NCBI RefSeq assembly: GCF_032062135.1
Contig: NC_092864.1
Location: forward strand, 16,193,762-16,257,761
Length of the DNA stretch: 64,000 bases
Origin: Pyxicephalus adspersus
Taxonomy: Eukaryota; Chordata; Amphibia; Anura; Pyxicephalidae
Direction: 5' to 3'
The first letter of the stretch is position 1; each line of letters opens with the position of its first letter. The position numbers and the translations under genes were made by a program. The notes below the pieces were generated by a model. The model was given only the letters and a program-made list of their open reading frames with translations. It was not told where the DNA came from and ran no database searches. Below are positions 12,901 through 24,784 of the stretch, in pieces.

Positions 12901-14943
12901 CAGCTTTACTTTAAGAGAGCAGCAAATGTCATGTTACTGCAGGACATAATGTAAAGTTCTACCCAAACAACCTATTCAATTAGATTCAATGCAATAAACT
13001 ACAGAAATACACAAGGGGGTGTATTTATAAATTCTTCTGTCAATTCAGCTTCATTCATAGCTGTGCAAATCCCTATTCATTGCCCATTTCAATGCATAAT
13101 AAGGGCTCATTCTGACACCTAGTGGCCAATTATCAAAAGCGCACAGAAGTCAATAATAATAATAGAAAGTTACTATTATATTATTATTATTATTATTATT
13201 AATAATAATAATAATAATATTAATAATAAACAGGATTTATATAGCCCCAAAATATTACGCAGTGCTGTACATTAAATAGGGGTTGCAAATGACAGATTAT
13301 TGAATAAATAGCCAAATTTAGGTCCAGTTGGCAGGGGAATTATTTATAAATACACCCCAAAGAGTCACAAATTCACAATAAACTGAATTACAAGATGAAT
13401 CTGTGTACATGCCTTGGATGTGGTTCCTATCAGTACACCATCCTGACTCCAGCAAATGCTCTGCACAAGATCATTGTGATTATCCAATGCTGGGAAGAGA
13501 AGAAAAGTAGAGATACAGGGGTCACTTCCATGGGCTACAAGACAAATTTCACTTTCCAAACAAGCATTATGATATAATAAGCAATAAAACATACATTTTT
13601 TACAATAATTATCATTTCACTAAGGTACAACATTAAAAAAATGTGAGTTGATTTTGTTGTCATTTAATTTTCCTCATTGTTCATTGCTGCTTTTAGAAGT
13701 ATAAATGTTTACGTTTTTGATATACAGTATTTAGACTAAAGAAATAGAAACATTCAGAGAACAAGTTTAGCCAAACAGTCCATATAAAGTGACCCTTAGC
13801 CACTGAAAAATTGCCTTTTGGAGCCCGGAATTTTACGTGTACCGTATTCCTGTTTTCATAACAGCTGTTGACAACAGATACCTGCAAGAGACATTTCGGT
13901 GGAGAGATCCCAGATCTGAGCAGATTTTCCAGCTGCAGAGACCAGCAGGGCATCAGCTGAGGGGTGAAACTGCAAAGCCTTTACTTGTCCCCCTGCCACT
14001 GCCAGCGTCCCTTTGGGGTCCGTTGCATTTCCAGTTTCTGTCAAATTCCACAACTTGATCTGTAAAACAAAGAAGTAATGACATCACATTACAATTAGAC
14101 CTTGGATAACAAAGAGTGCTCCCTAAAGGATACCAGGGAAAGCAGTGGGTTCCCCCTCCATACTGCAAAGGTTAAAATCTCATTTTGTCTAGAAGCGGAG
14201 GAATATGTTAAAATACTTTTCTTAGGCCTCGCTCCTGCAGGCTTTCTTCCTGACACCCCTCCAGTCACTGCAGCTACTTTTCTCTGTCACTTGACTGGAG
14301 GAGGTCTTTAACATCATCATCATGGTTCTTAATTTTGCATTGGCACCCTGAAGGCCGGCCACATCCTAAAGCGTTAGGAGCTGGATGGAGCTCCGGGTGC
14401 AATGGGAAGAAGGAATAAGGAACGTATTTCCCTTATTTATCAAACCCAACAAAAAACAAGCATATAACCACTTTAGTACAGAGATGGGGCCATTGAAAAG
14501 GTTTGTTTGTTTTTCATTTTAAAAGGAAATCTTTAATATTTTTGTGGAATGGTATTATTGTTCTTGATTTACAAGTTTTTAAACAACAATGTAAATAGGA
14601 TACCAAACCAAACCTTAATTAAAGATATCAATGTTCCCCATGTTGCAAATGTTAACCTTGTTGCTTTAGTTTATATCCTTCTGTACTTCTGAAAAAGCTG
14701 CTTCTGGCTTGCCCCTAGGGGTGCAGTGGATAAGGGATTGCTGTTGGGGTTAGTGAGGGTTAACATAGTGGGGAATTCCCTGCCACTAAGGTTCTTTTCC
14801 CACTGGCTTTAAACACAAGCTACGAGGATGCACTTTTAAAGCCTTTGAAAAACTTTCATATAGGTGGATACTTTCATATAGAAGGGTCTCCTATGCTTTA
14901 TTCTGGCAGCCTTCTGAGCTGTTATATCTCGGTACTGTGGTCA

Positions 14944-14975
<32 letters not shown>

Positions 14976-17312
14976 TTAAATGTGTAACAGATTCTACCGT
15001 TGTCTTATATTGCCATGTTCTGTACATTGACTTGTATACTTTTCCCTGGTTTCTTAATAAAAAAAAAAATATCGATTAAGCATTCTCCCTGATTGCTTTA
15101 GCTTTTCATTGGATCCGTTTCATGTAGCATATTGAACTGCTCTGTGCCAAAGCTACTTTTCGCTGTGCTACCCTATAGTGTTCTGACATTAAACTAATCA
15201 TGCTGGGTTTGTCTTTTCTATCAGCATGAATCTTTCTCAAAGCTAGGGGGAACAAGCCTTGGCAACTCATTACAGTATATGTGTACTCAAAAATAAAAAA
15301 TGAACCATACTGCAAAGCCCCTATCCTGTCGCCTGATGGACCCTAAGTGACAGCCAGGAGAGGATTTGACCTAATATTGACCTGCATTTCACCCTATAAG
15401 ACATTTCACCCTGCATTTCACCCTATAATATATGGGAGTGCAACTTCCTTTTAAAGCAAACAAAAGCCACCCGACTAATCTGATTGCCATACAGGTAAAA
15501 CTGTAAAAAAGTTAAAGTGAGGCTTATTCCTGTAAAGGTATGTAAGACATACAAGTCTTATACAGAGAGTTTTTTTTGGCAATGTGTTCAAGTTGTTTAT
15601 TTCAGTAAGTTCGTTTGTACATTCTAAAAGCAGACAGATTATCTTTAAGTGCTTCCAGATGCTTCCAGACATAATTCTGCTTATATTCTGTATGACTCAT
15701 GTGCGATTCAAGGTTATTGTAGAATGTGCTTTGCTTCAACGTTAGCTTGTCTCTCTTACTGACGTGTTTCGCCTAGTTTGGCTTCTTCAGGGGAGTTTTA
15801 GAAATGTAAAACACAGAATCATCTTGGAGTATTCCTGGGTTAGTAGATACTAAGATGTAGTGATCTTAGTTTAGAGAGGATTGTTTCGGCAGTCGTGGCT
15901 CTCTTAAGATTTATGATGAATGGAAGTAAAGTTGTACTAGCCAGAGTGGCTAGGATGAGACAGTTCTCTATTGGTCAGCGTGCTTGTAGCTTTCATGAAT
16001 GGGTTTACCCTTGAGGAGTAGGTAGTATTAGCTCATGCCACTGAGTGAACCCATCCAGCAGAGCTACATCCCAAGGGGTTGGCAAAATTTATTCTGATAA
16101 TATATAAATCTCTCATCTAGGCCAGTGAAGTGAGCGAATGCCAGAATGAACAAGCACTGTATAGACATGGTAGTACTGTTCTACAGAGAGTGGAGGGGGA
16201 AGGATGGGCATGAGGCACCCACTGTGTTTTCCCCACTAAAAAAAACAGCAGTAGCTCATGTCACATGCTTGGAGGATAGCTAAACAACCTCCGGAAACAG
16301 CTGTACCAATGCTAGAAGATCACAATCTATCATCTTGAGCAAAGGTATACAGCATTTGTACAAGGTCCAAAGTGCTAAGTGCTTGTGGAAGCACTTCTCA
16401 GAATGGGAAAAAGATTTCATTAAAACTTTACAGAGGCCTTAACACTAACCAATGCTTTACATGGTAACTAAAGTCATGGCAGATCAAGGATTGGCTTTAC
16501 CAATCAAGAGGAGTTGACCTTTACTATGGCAAATAAAGAAGGCACTTAGTGTCTGAACAGTTAAAAAGTTTCTACTCACTGTTTGGTCAGCAGATCCTGT
16601 GACCAGGAGATTGTCATCAAAAGGTGAAAAGGAAAAGTCTGTCACCACATCTGAAGGAGCGAGAGAAGGAGAAATGACACGAATGAAAACAATTTAAATT
16701 TATTAATTTTTAAATTTTAACTAATATAACCCTGATATTACCTATCAGAATGCATAAATTGCATACAGTACTTGTAAAAGAAGCAAGTGGTTCATGTTAC
16801 AGTAATATCATAAGGATATAAAGGTCAGAAGAAGAAACCACAAAACACTACTGGGGACCCAGGAGACTGGCGCCTCTGGAAGTGTCAACTCCTATTTTCC
16901 GATTTACCAGCAGACCTTGGATGAGTAGGTAAGTATCCACTCACTCCTTTTACATTGTGCTAGATAATGACAGGTTTCACACCAGGTTTTCATACCACAA
17001 ATATCCAAAACACACCTGAATGGCAGTGCAGACGAGATGGTGTCTTCTTATCTTTATCCACCTGGAGGGAAATGATCCCCAGCACCCCTAAAAAATAAAA
17101 AAAAAATACAAAATATGTCATTATATCAGCCAATCAGATTCCAATCTAGAGACAAGTCAGATAAATACAAACTTGATCACTGCTACAAGCAACACTGAAT
17201 TTGTAAAACGTACAAAAACATATTAGGTACCTGTAAACCAATCAATTAAAGCTAAACTTGAAAAAAAAACCCTAACAATGAAGTTCACTTACTAGCACCC
17301 TCTTCATCTGTT

Positions 17313-17368
<56 letters not shown>

Positions 17369-20177
17369 TAAAAACTTTTTGCAGACATTATATCATTGGA
17401 AGCATCAGGCTTCAAAGTCATTTGCGACAATGTATGCTCTAAAGCCTTGGAGAGCCTAAATAAATCAGGCCAATTATGTCAAAATGTTTTCGTAGTTCTT
17501 GTTTTGTACTACAGACTACAGACTACAGATACCCCTGCTGTATATTAGAAAACTAAAAGATATGTGGTGTGTGGTCACCCCAAATCACTTCCAAGAATAT
17601 ACACACGATTAGCTACAAATGTATTCTCATGTGCTTGCTCCTTTAAGAACAATTGTTCCAATTAAAAAAAAAAAACACAGCTGAACCCACCTTTTTCAGG
17701 TCTGTACACACTTATTATTTTCATTGGATGAAGTGGCCATGTTTATGTTGAATGAAGGTGTGCACAGGTGACCCCCAATATCATGGAGAAGTTAGTAATC
17801 TGCCTCGTTGGATCTTTAACAGCCAACGCTACTGTTATTTCTCTTTCTGAGTCCCGACAGTGGGTCGCTCCAATTTGTCCATCCCCTCTCCATAGCACAG
17901 TACAGGCTGCTTGACAATGAGCCGAGCAGCCCATCTGCACAGCAATTGCCTGCCTGCAACTATCATCAACAATTATTTTGGGTGATGGAAGTTGAAAATG
18001 TTTGCTTAGTATTAGGGACCCTAATCTGCAACATTGGTCCAGCCTGAGGGTTTAACGTCACATTTATATGTAGGGTATAAATTATAAAAATTATACTTTT
18101 ATAACACAGTCTCCCTGCAGTCTTACCACTCTGTGATCCAGGGCCTTATCTCTCCCCAATGGAATTATACCTGTTGTCACTCAACCCACTTCCTGTGAAC
18201 CCAGGGCATCACAATTACACACTTCTGGGGTTCATTGCCAGAGGCACGGGCTCACAGTACAATGCTGCAGAGAACAGCAATAATGGCACCCCACTTTCTG
18301 CATAATTAAAGACACCCCACTACCTGATCAGGGAAGAAAGTCCTGCACACCATGTGGCCAGCCAGAAGAAAGATGTAAGTATTCTAAAAAGTGCTGGTCA
18401 GGATGGGGCAAGGAGAGCTGTCTGCCCAGCCAGGAGATCAACAGGTATTTCATTTCTCCATCACACATAAATAATACGATTTTTTTGCATTTTTAGTCCT
18501 GCTAAGTTCAGCTGCCTGTGAATGTGAGTAAAGGTAGATGGTCATTAAATGAGTAGAGGCAGATGATGGTGAAATGAAAGGAGAAGGAAACGTCAATCAA
18601 ACACAAAAAAAATCTGACTGCTATTTTTCCCCATCATAATCCAATCTTGGCATATTCTGCTAACACCACTACGCTCCATCCTGGTAAGCATGTGTGTCCA
18701 GTGCCCAACAGGAGGCTGAGTTGTTAGAGGGACGATCATTTGGTGCATTCATGTCTATCTGCATTGTATGCCTCTCTTCTTTAGTCTTCCTTTGAAAACG
18801 GGGCCTCGAGAGGTTGCATATTTCCAAAAAACAGATATTTTTACTTTGTGTGAAAGATGACAGGAAATGCTGTTACTAAGAAGCATCCCCTGCCAGATGG
18901 TGCAATCATTTATAACAATGGACTATGTGTTACAGCCTGCACAGACTACACCCCTACTAACCAGAACTAGATTCATATCACAAAGGGGTTCCAAAAATAA
19001 AAACTGACCAAAGCAAGACACAGTAAAAACACCTATAATAATCAAGTCTGAAATCCTGATATCTGGACTGGTTTGCTTTGGGTTACCACCAGACAGAAAG
19101 GAATTGGAACCCCACTGTTGTCTTATATGAAGTAGCTGTCATTGTTCAGATATGTACACACGTCAGATGATTCTCCCTTGTCAGGAATGGTCTTGCCCAT
19201 CTTGAGTGCAAATCCGACATGTGTACAGCAGTCTAATGATGCAGTTCATCAATCCATTACAGCAGGTTGATGTACCGGTTGCATAATGTAAGTTTTATTT
19301 CATTTCTGAAGGACAAAAAGCAGGTAGAAAACAGTAGGCTGTGTTCCTTAAACCATATGGACCTACCAGCGATATCAGTATTATAGACAATACGACTGTG
19401 TCCACACTTGATGTTGTTCCCATTGGTATTTGTAGATGTACCACCGATGTCCCCGATCCATCCCTAAAACACAAACATAAAATCAGAGAATAAATAATAG
19501 ACACAAATTCTTTGGCCTAGTAAAGCCACATACCCTAAAATGTGTAAATGCAAGATTTTACTTTATATACTCAGACATGCAAACCTCAGCCAATCCTCTG
19601 CCTAGGCACAACTTTTGCCCCTCACCCAGAATAAAGAAATCTGCCCTTCATCCAGTATGGATCTACCTGCGCCTCAAGTAACAAGCACGATGTTTACCGT
19701 TTGCCAGGAATGATCCTTATCTGCCATTCATCCTCCATGGACCCTTCTACTAATCACCAATTTCCAAAGGTAAGGAATGGCGACCCTCATCTAATCAGTC
19801 ATCCCTAATGACTGACTATCTAGATCAGGGTTTCCCAACCAGGGTTTCCACAGAAGTTGCTAGGGATTCCTTGACCAATGAGCAGTTTGTGCCTCTCAGG
19901 TCAGTTTAGGTGACACCAATGACCTTTTTGGCTATCTGTAGCGGTGACATTCTTCCAATGGCCACCAATGTAATAGGCATTCATCCTACTAACCAACACA
20001 CCAACGTACCGTGAACCGCGAATATAGTAATCATAGCAGGGGTCCCTAAGGACTTTAAAGTTTTTTCAAGAGTTCCCCCATGTTATAATGGTTGCGAAAG
20101 GCTGATATAGAGGGATCACATCAGCAACTTAAACATTAATCACATCAAACATGTAATATGTGTGTATATGTGTGTGT

Positions 20178-20215
<38 letters not shown>

Positions 20216-23200
20216 GGATAGTCAGTGCAGAACTTTGGCTTCTGACAGTAAATACATTAATTGCTAATGCATCATAATGTGCATTAATTCTGCTATATTC
20301 TGTATTGCAGTATTCTGCATTACTACAACGAGTGCCTACTGCTGCTTCTTTGTTCCGCAGTGCAGTAAGTCAGTCCCAAATGCAAAGTATGTTTTACGGT
20401 GCACTATTATGTAGCAGAGATGAATTTTGTAAATGTATCAGTGCCCCATGCCTTACTATACACCATCTTGATGCGTATCATTTGCTGTACAATGTGCAAA
20501 ACAGGTATGTGAAGAAAATATCTTCCATATTCCCAGTCCATATCTGCACCACAAGGCAGAAATGGAACCCAGCAATATTTATTCCGTATGTGCTCCTGAC
20601 AGATCTCCTATTCCATGGAAAAAAAACTGGGGCAATGCGTTGAATGTGCAAAGTTACTTGGTAGAGATATATAAAATAGTTAATGTGTCCTAAAAGCTAA
20701 TTTTTCTGTGGCAGATCTGTTTCCACTGGGTCAGCTCAGTATAAATGTCTCATAAAACAGAAGCTCTGTTACACAGCATCCGTGTAATTATTTTTGTCCT
20801 GGATTCTGTGTGATCAGTACCGCAGCTTGTACATCATATAATCTGCAACCCAGCTGTATATCCAGGCTGTATCGCCACCCACACCAGCCGTCTCTTCCTA
20901 GATTCCATACATTCATGTGTGAATAAACAGACCCGTATAGGCTGCTGTGTGTTGATTCAGGAAGTGCTGACGGATTGAGGATAACCCATATGGATCAACT
21001 ATGACACAAAGGCAAGGCTAACAGTAGCGCAAACCATATTCAGAGCTGAACACAGACATTTTTTTTTAAACATAATAGTAGAGAGAGGGATAGAAAAGAC
21101 AGGCTTTTATAAGCAGGACGTGTATTTAAAATATTTTGCTTTATTAAGTATCAATTTTCCTACACTATACAGAGTCCTACTGCGCTAGACCTTATCTAAC
21201 TCAGTTCCACTATGCTAGGATTACATCATGGGCTATAAAATTTGTCTCCTGATGCCAGCAATGTCTCAGTTCCCGACACATTTCCCCCTACTGGGCTTCC
21301 TCATGGGATTGGGAGACTTGGTGCTGGTACATGGACCATAGAAACACAACAAATAAACTCTAGTGGAAGAGAGCAAAGTTCCTGATGGTTCTATTGAATA
21401 GTGTGGACGATATAAGTGTCGACTGTTATTCGGAAATAGCTTAGCTTGAAATTTTAGATGTCATTTGATACTCCTTGCTAGATGCAGGTACCCCTTTTAG
21501 TTGATGGGTTCCTGGTGCACTAAGCTGAATTGTTATGACACTGTAATTCATTAGCACGTTCCTTATATCAAACGTTAGAGCTGTCATGTGTTCTTCAGTT
21601 TCCTATTATGATAACCACCCAAGTGATTTGGTGTTTTCTTCATTAAATATGTGACCTTATATGTGTAGCCACGCAAGGGATATAATTTGTTTCCCAGCAG
21701 CTGCACATTTTGCAGGTCCCCCTGCCCAAAAAAAAAAATCAGAATGCCAGGGAATCAGCTCACCAGCATTCGCTCATGTTTGTCCACAAAACGGTGGCAA
21801 TATTAAAAACAGATTTTGCAGCAAATGTTGTGATCTGCATTGATCTGCTGGAGGGCTGGTGACCCGTCACCTGATTGCTTGGGATTCTGCATGGCACCGA
21901 CCACATGATCCTGGATGGTCAGGGACTGAGGCGTGAGCAACTTAATTCAAACTTTAAGCACGACACATTAGAAGAATAATTGCCTGACGAGTGAGCCAGA
22001 AGAGGAAGAGGTGCTGACCCAGCTGTTTTCCTCAATGTACTATACATGTTTCTTTTATTTTGTCCTTATTAGATTTTCCCTCTAGGATGACATCACCAGG
22101 GAGGGTTGTTGCAGAATACAACTTGTATCCTCTTTCCAGATGTGACTGTCTAACAAACATTCCTTTACGGCTTAAATCAGCTAAACACATTTCAGGTGCT
22201 TTAAGTCAGTTTGTGTCCTTTATAGAGGAGCCGATGAGGCTGGCAACAATCCTTGCACTTGGTGTGGAGGCAGTGGTCTCTCCACAGAGGTCTGACACAC
22301 TCAGTATAAGAATCCTTCAATCAGCAGATAGCATTAGTTTTATTGAGTGCAGAACAATCAATGTGGTGCAGCAAGGGGTGTACCAGCCTTCTACATGGAG
22401 ACCACTGCTTCCCCGCATGCAGCAAGGGTCATTCTCTGCAGCTGATGGAGGGGGATAGGATTTTCTACAAAGGCTGTGGCATCAGCACTAATCCAATGGC
22501 TCCCATAGTTTCTTGTAAGCAAGGATGCAGATCAGAAGTCCCGACTTCACTGGTTACATGACTGTTCCAGGTGAAAAAACTGTGGTTATTTTATTGGCAG
22601 GACAACCAAGCACATAGCAGGTTAAATCTCAAAGGTCGCAGGTTTTTGTTTTTTTGCTGGGATTTGTAGTCACACTTGAGATGCCCACATGTTTTTGGTG
22701 CTTTCTCCATTTTGGGTAAGGATAACCCTGCCAGGGTATACAGACAGCGGAGCCAAGAGCTACAGGAAGTATGGGAGGAAATGAAAGTCTTATGACAGCT
22801 TTAAACAAACAAGACACAGGAAACAGTCAGCTCTGTGCAATGCTCAGACACAGCACCCCTTATATGTTATACCACCCCCCCTCCGGTATATAATATACCA
22901 GTCTATGTATGTGCCACCCTCACCAGGCTGCAAGACTTCACATCCTATCTGCAAAACATAAGTGGGAGGTGAGTGGGAGCTGCGGTGACAGCTACAGGAG
23001 GACAGCTAAATATTGCTGCTGGCAGATTTACCATGCAAGAGCCCTGTAACCAACAGCAACCAGCGCAATGCACCCAGCTAAATACATGCCCATTGGGTGC
23101 CCTGGTATGAAATACCAGGAAATGAAATATTAATATTATTAGACAGGATTTATATAGCGCCAACATATTATGCAGCGCAGTACATTAAATAGGGGTTGCA

Positions 23201-24463
23201 AATGACAGACGAATACAGACAGTGACACAGTAGGAGGAGAGGACCCTGCCCCGAAGAGCTTACAATCTAGGAGGTGGGGAAGCAGCATACATTCACCACG
23301 TTCAAAGAAAAGGTGATCAGATGAAAAGATCGCCCCTCTTCCACAGAATCGCTACTTTGAGCAGGCCAATGAAATATGCCGAATGGTTATTTATAAAAAG
23401 ATGATCACTGTGATTTTCGTTGGCATAGCGGGAATACCATAAGGCACAATGGCCGTTCACAAACGTCGTGATTGTTTTTCGGTTGCGTTTTAAATTCCTA
23501 ATTGGATGCGAAGGCGTGAAAGTGACGCTTGGCCCAGCACAGACTATAAATAATTTTTAATTTCAGCTGATTTTCTATTACCTGAACCACCCCAGGAGCA
23601 GCACAATAGACTTCTGCTGTTCAGCATGTTAAAAGCTCTGGCGGACAACAGCGGCTAAATATATTACAGCATTTCTGTTCCAATTTGACACAAATCTGCA
23701 TTTCCTAACCAATTGAGATTTCTAAAGATGCAGTGACAGGGCTGCTGAATGATGCCAAATCGGATGCCATGCTATCCTGGGGGTGATGATACCAAAAATA
23801 CAACACAACCAATCAGCTTCCACTGCCCAGTACTGCCATGAGGCCAAGACCAGGGTCATGACCGGGTCATGCTAGGAGTTGTAGTTCCTGGAACCCTGAG
23901 GGGTTGCAGTTAGGTTACAGCACCCCTCAGGGTTCCAGAAACTACAACTCCCAGCATGCAGCGGTCATCACATGATGTAAATACACATAAGTAATATGAT
24001 TATCCTCACCGCTGCAACAAGGAAGAGGAGCTAAGTAAAGTTCAGTAACCTATAGCAACCGGTGTCAAGTGTTACCAGGCTGGTTGCTAAGGGTTACAGC
24101 AACCTTGCATTGCTTTATTACATCTAAATGATTTACACCCTACCAGACCAAAGGTGATGAGCTGTCAGCCTGGTATCAGGGCAGACATGCAGAGACAGCA
24201 CCCATGCAGCATGAGGTGTGATCTCCATATATGGTCATAGGCATGAGCTCACCCATGGGTGCCCCCCACCCACCTTGTGCAATGCACACATTAACCCCAG
24301 CCTGCCCGTGACAAGTTGTATTCATGTCAATGCAAGTTGGAGCTCAGACTATGCAAAGCCTCCCCTGGGGGAATGAAACCTTCACATCTGTGTGCACTCT
24401 CACCTCTTTTTTGGGGATCTTCGGGATGCAGTTCTTGTATTTAGATGGCTTGAATCGGTTCAT
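9920..24463 (-). CDS. CORO7: Coronin-7, 5' part of the gene (7 coding exons; continues beyond left edge)
   Basis: Seven minus-strand exons were assembled by splice sites, phase and similarity: 24404-24463, 19367-19463, 17016-17087, 16580-16650, 13882-14059, 13413-13489 and 9920-9970. They total 606 nt (202 codons) and every junction keeps frame. The start reads MNRFKPSKYKN, followed by GWIGDIGG, AGVLGIISLQVDK, DVVTDFSFSPFDDNLL, QVKALQFHPSADALLVSAAG, DLVQSICWSQDGVLIG and EKRLRIFDVRKS. These match the first WD40/coronin module of CORO7 in order. Coronin-7 is the long, tandem-propeller coronin. From family knowledge it acts at the Golgi in post-Golgi export and in restraining actin assembly. The ATG has A at -3. 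The exon encoding the segment after RASQ was not found in 1-9919, so the rest of the gene presumably lies to the left, outside the window. Intron 6 appears to use a GC donor. Identity is firm; exon edges were read by eye. Confidence 0.93.
10806..11127 (-). mobile_element. Hairpin-rich MITE, 'aagctgcgtacacacg' family, copy 1 (old)
   Basis: Ends are 'aggctgggtacacaagtgca' and 'ttgcacgtgtgtacatagcc'. The interior retains the GGATC..GATCC hairpin seen in the younger copies at 40619-40930 and 45937-46242. It is in reverse orientation relative to them and more diverged. Confidence 0.8.
12745..12954 (+). CDS. Unrecognised 69-residue single-pass membrane protein frame, antisense in CORO7 intron 6
   Basis: A plus-strand frame beginning MEKDLGTYIGFGSALTVLL has a hydrophobic segment at about residues 8-27 (YIGFGSALTVLLTLNNFLLL). 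A basic stretch (RKEKRALKKIP) and a less basic tail ending LLQDIM follow. An in-frame ATG lies 54 bases upstream (12691), but that extension coincides with a sequence similar to other repeats in the window. An AATAAA lies at 12993-12998, 39 bases after the stop. I do not recognise the protein. It could be a small nested gene, an exon of one, or a retrocopy remnant. A second open frame at 12100-12294 on the same strand, just after a 'tttgcacag', might be an upstream exon, but no joining donor is convincing. Confidence 0.3.
   Translation: MEKDLGTYIGFGSALTVLLTLNNFLLLQYRKEKRALKKIPMEDLVMLRPIPRQLYFKRAANVMLLQDIM
13165..13300 (+). repeat. (ATT)n microsatellite plus dispersed repeat copy 6
   Basis: An ATT/AAT microsatellite runs straight into 'aacaggatttatatagcccc' and the 'taggggttgcaaatgaca' module. 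Confidence 0.8.
14060..16579 (-). other. CORO7: CORO7 intron 4; no gene seen
   Basis: Lies between exons 4 and 5. It contains an (AT)n tract at 14944-14970, a paired 'acatttcaccctgcatttca' duplication near 15385-15430, and a 'gtttcgcctagtttggcttc' repeat fragment near 15768. No coding exon was recognised. Confidence 0.6.
17318..17366. repeat. (AT)n microsatellite in CORO7 intron 2
   Basis: About 24 uninterrupted AT dinucleotides. Other AT runs are at 14944-14970 and 20178-20205. Confidence 0.95.
19830..20110. mobile_element. hAT-like MITE, 'cagggtttcccaaccagggt'
   Basis: It starts 'cagggtttcccaacc', ends near 'ggttgcgaaaggctg', and contains the 'agggattccttgaccaatga' and 'caggggtccctaaggacttt' modules of a non-autonomous element. 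The inverted ends are imperfect. Located in CORO7 intron 1. Confidence 0.5.
23130..23280 (+). repeat. Dispersed repeat, 'agcgccaacata' family, copy 7 (near full length)
   Basis: Runs from 'gacaggatttatatagcgcc' to 'agagcttacaatctaggagg' with all modules present. Confidence 0.9.
23868..23958. promoter_or_regulatory. Inverted repeat carrying two ZNF143/THAP11-type motifs (ACTACAACTCCCAGCATGC)
   Basis: Two 37-base arms (23868-23904 and 23922-23958) are reverse complements at 35 of 37 positions, around a 17-base spacer. The right arm reads ACTACAACTCCCAGCATG, a close match to the promoter motif bound by ZNF143 with THAP11/HCFC1; the left arm carries the same motif inverted. It lies about 500 bp inside the CORO7 transcription unit, near the first exon. 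It may be regulatory, or it may be the ends of a small transposon that happens to carry the motif. Confidence 0.65.
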
Positions 24464-24720
24464 GATGTTGCACACAGGCTGCTCGCCTCCTCCTGTCACA
24501 GCCTATCCCTGAGTGTCGGTCGGTTGTCCCTGAGTCAGGCTTGTCAGTGGTCTCTCTGCTTCTTCTTCTTCTGTCTCTTCCTTTCTCACTCTGTGCTTCT
24601 CCCTGGAGTCCCTCCCAGCCCAAGCGAGACAGTATCCAGCGATGACAGCAAAGATCGATTGCTCTGCCCTGCTCGAGCCAGGTTCTGCATCTGTCATTGA
24701 CTAGTTATGCTTGGGAAGTG
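24464..24720 (-). promoter_or_regulatory. CORO7: CORO7 5' leader/promoter-proximal region with upstream ORFs
   Basis: This is the sequence immediately upstream of the CORO7 ATG. The minus strand has an open frame of 64 codons (24503-24697) that ends 39 bases before the CORO7 start. A second frame (24441-24623) overlaps the CORO7 start out of frame. If transcription starts above 24700, both would act as upstream ORFs. No clear TATA box is seen. The transcription start cannot be placed from sequence, so this is a weak call. Confidence 0.4.
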
Positions 24721-24784
24721 AATGTTCTTAATTGCACTTTTGAAAGTTTTTATCTGGTAATAATCATGAAAGTGAATAAGATTC

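Larger units (their letters stand above)
9971..13412 (-). other. CORO7: CORO7 intron 6, apparent GC-AG intron
   Basis: On the minus strand the upstream exon ends TCCAAG and the intron begins GCATGT, with no GT at the position that keeps frame. The acceptor is a good 'cttcttacag'. GC donors with AG before the cut are a known minor class of U2 introns. The intron contains two plus-strand open frames, a decayed foldback element and a dispersed repeat, annotated separately. Confidence 0.7.
19464..24403 (-). other. CORO7: CORO7 intron 1
   Basis: Large first intron with a hAT-like element, a dispersed repeat (23130-23280), an inverted pair of ZNF143-type motifs (23868-23958) and an AT microsatellite. 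The plus-strand frame of 132 codons at 22060-22458 has no recognisable domain and is treated as chance. Confidence 0.7.

Noticed and set aside
22060..22458. 132-codon plus-strand frame in CORO7 intron 1
   Set aside because: No domain, no splice context, composition like random translation; antisense to an intron.
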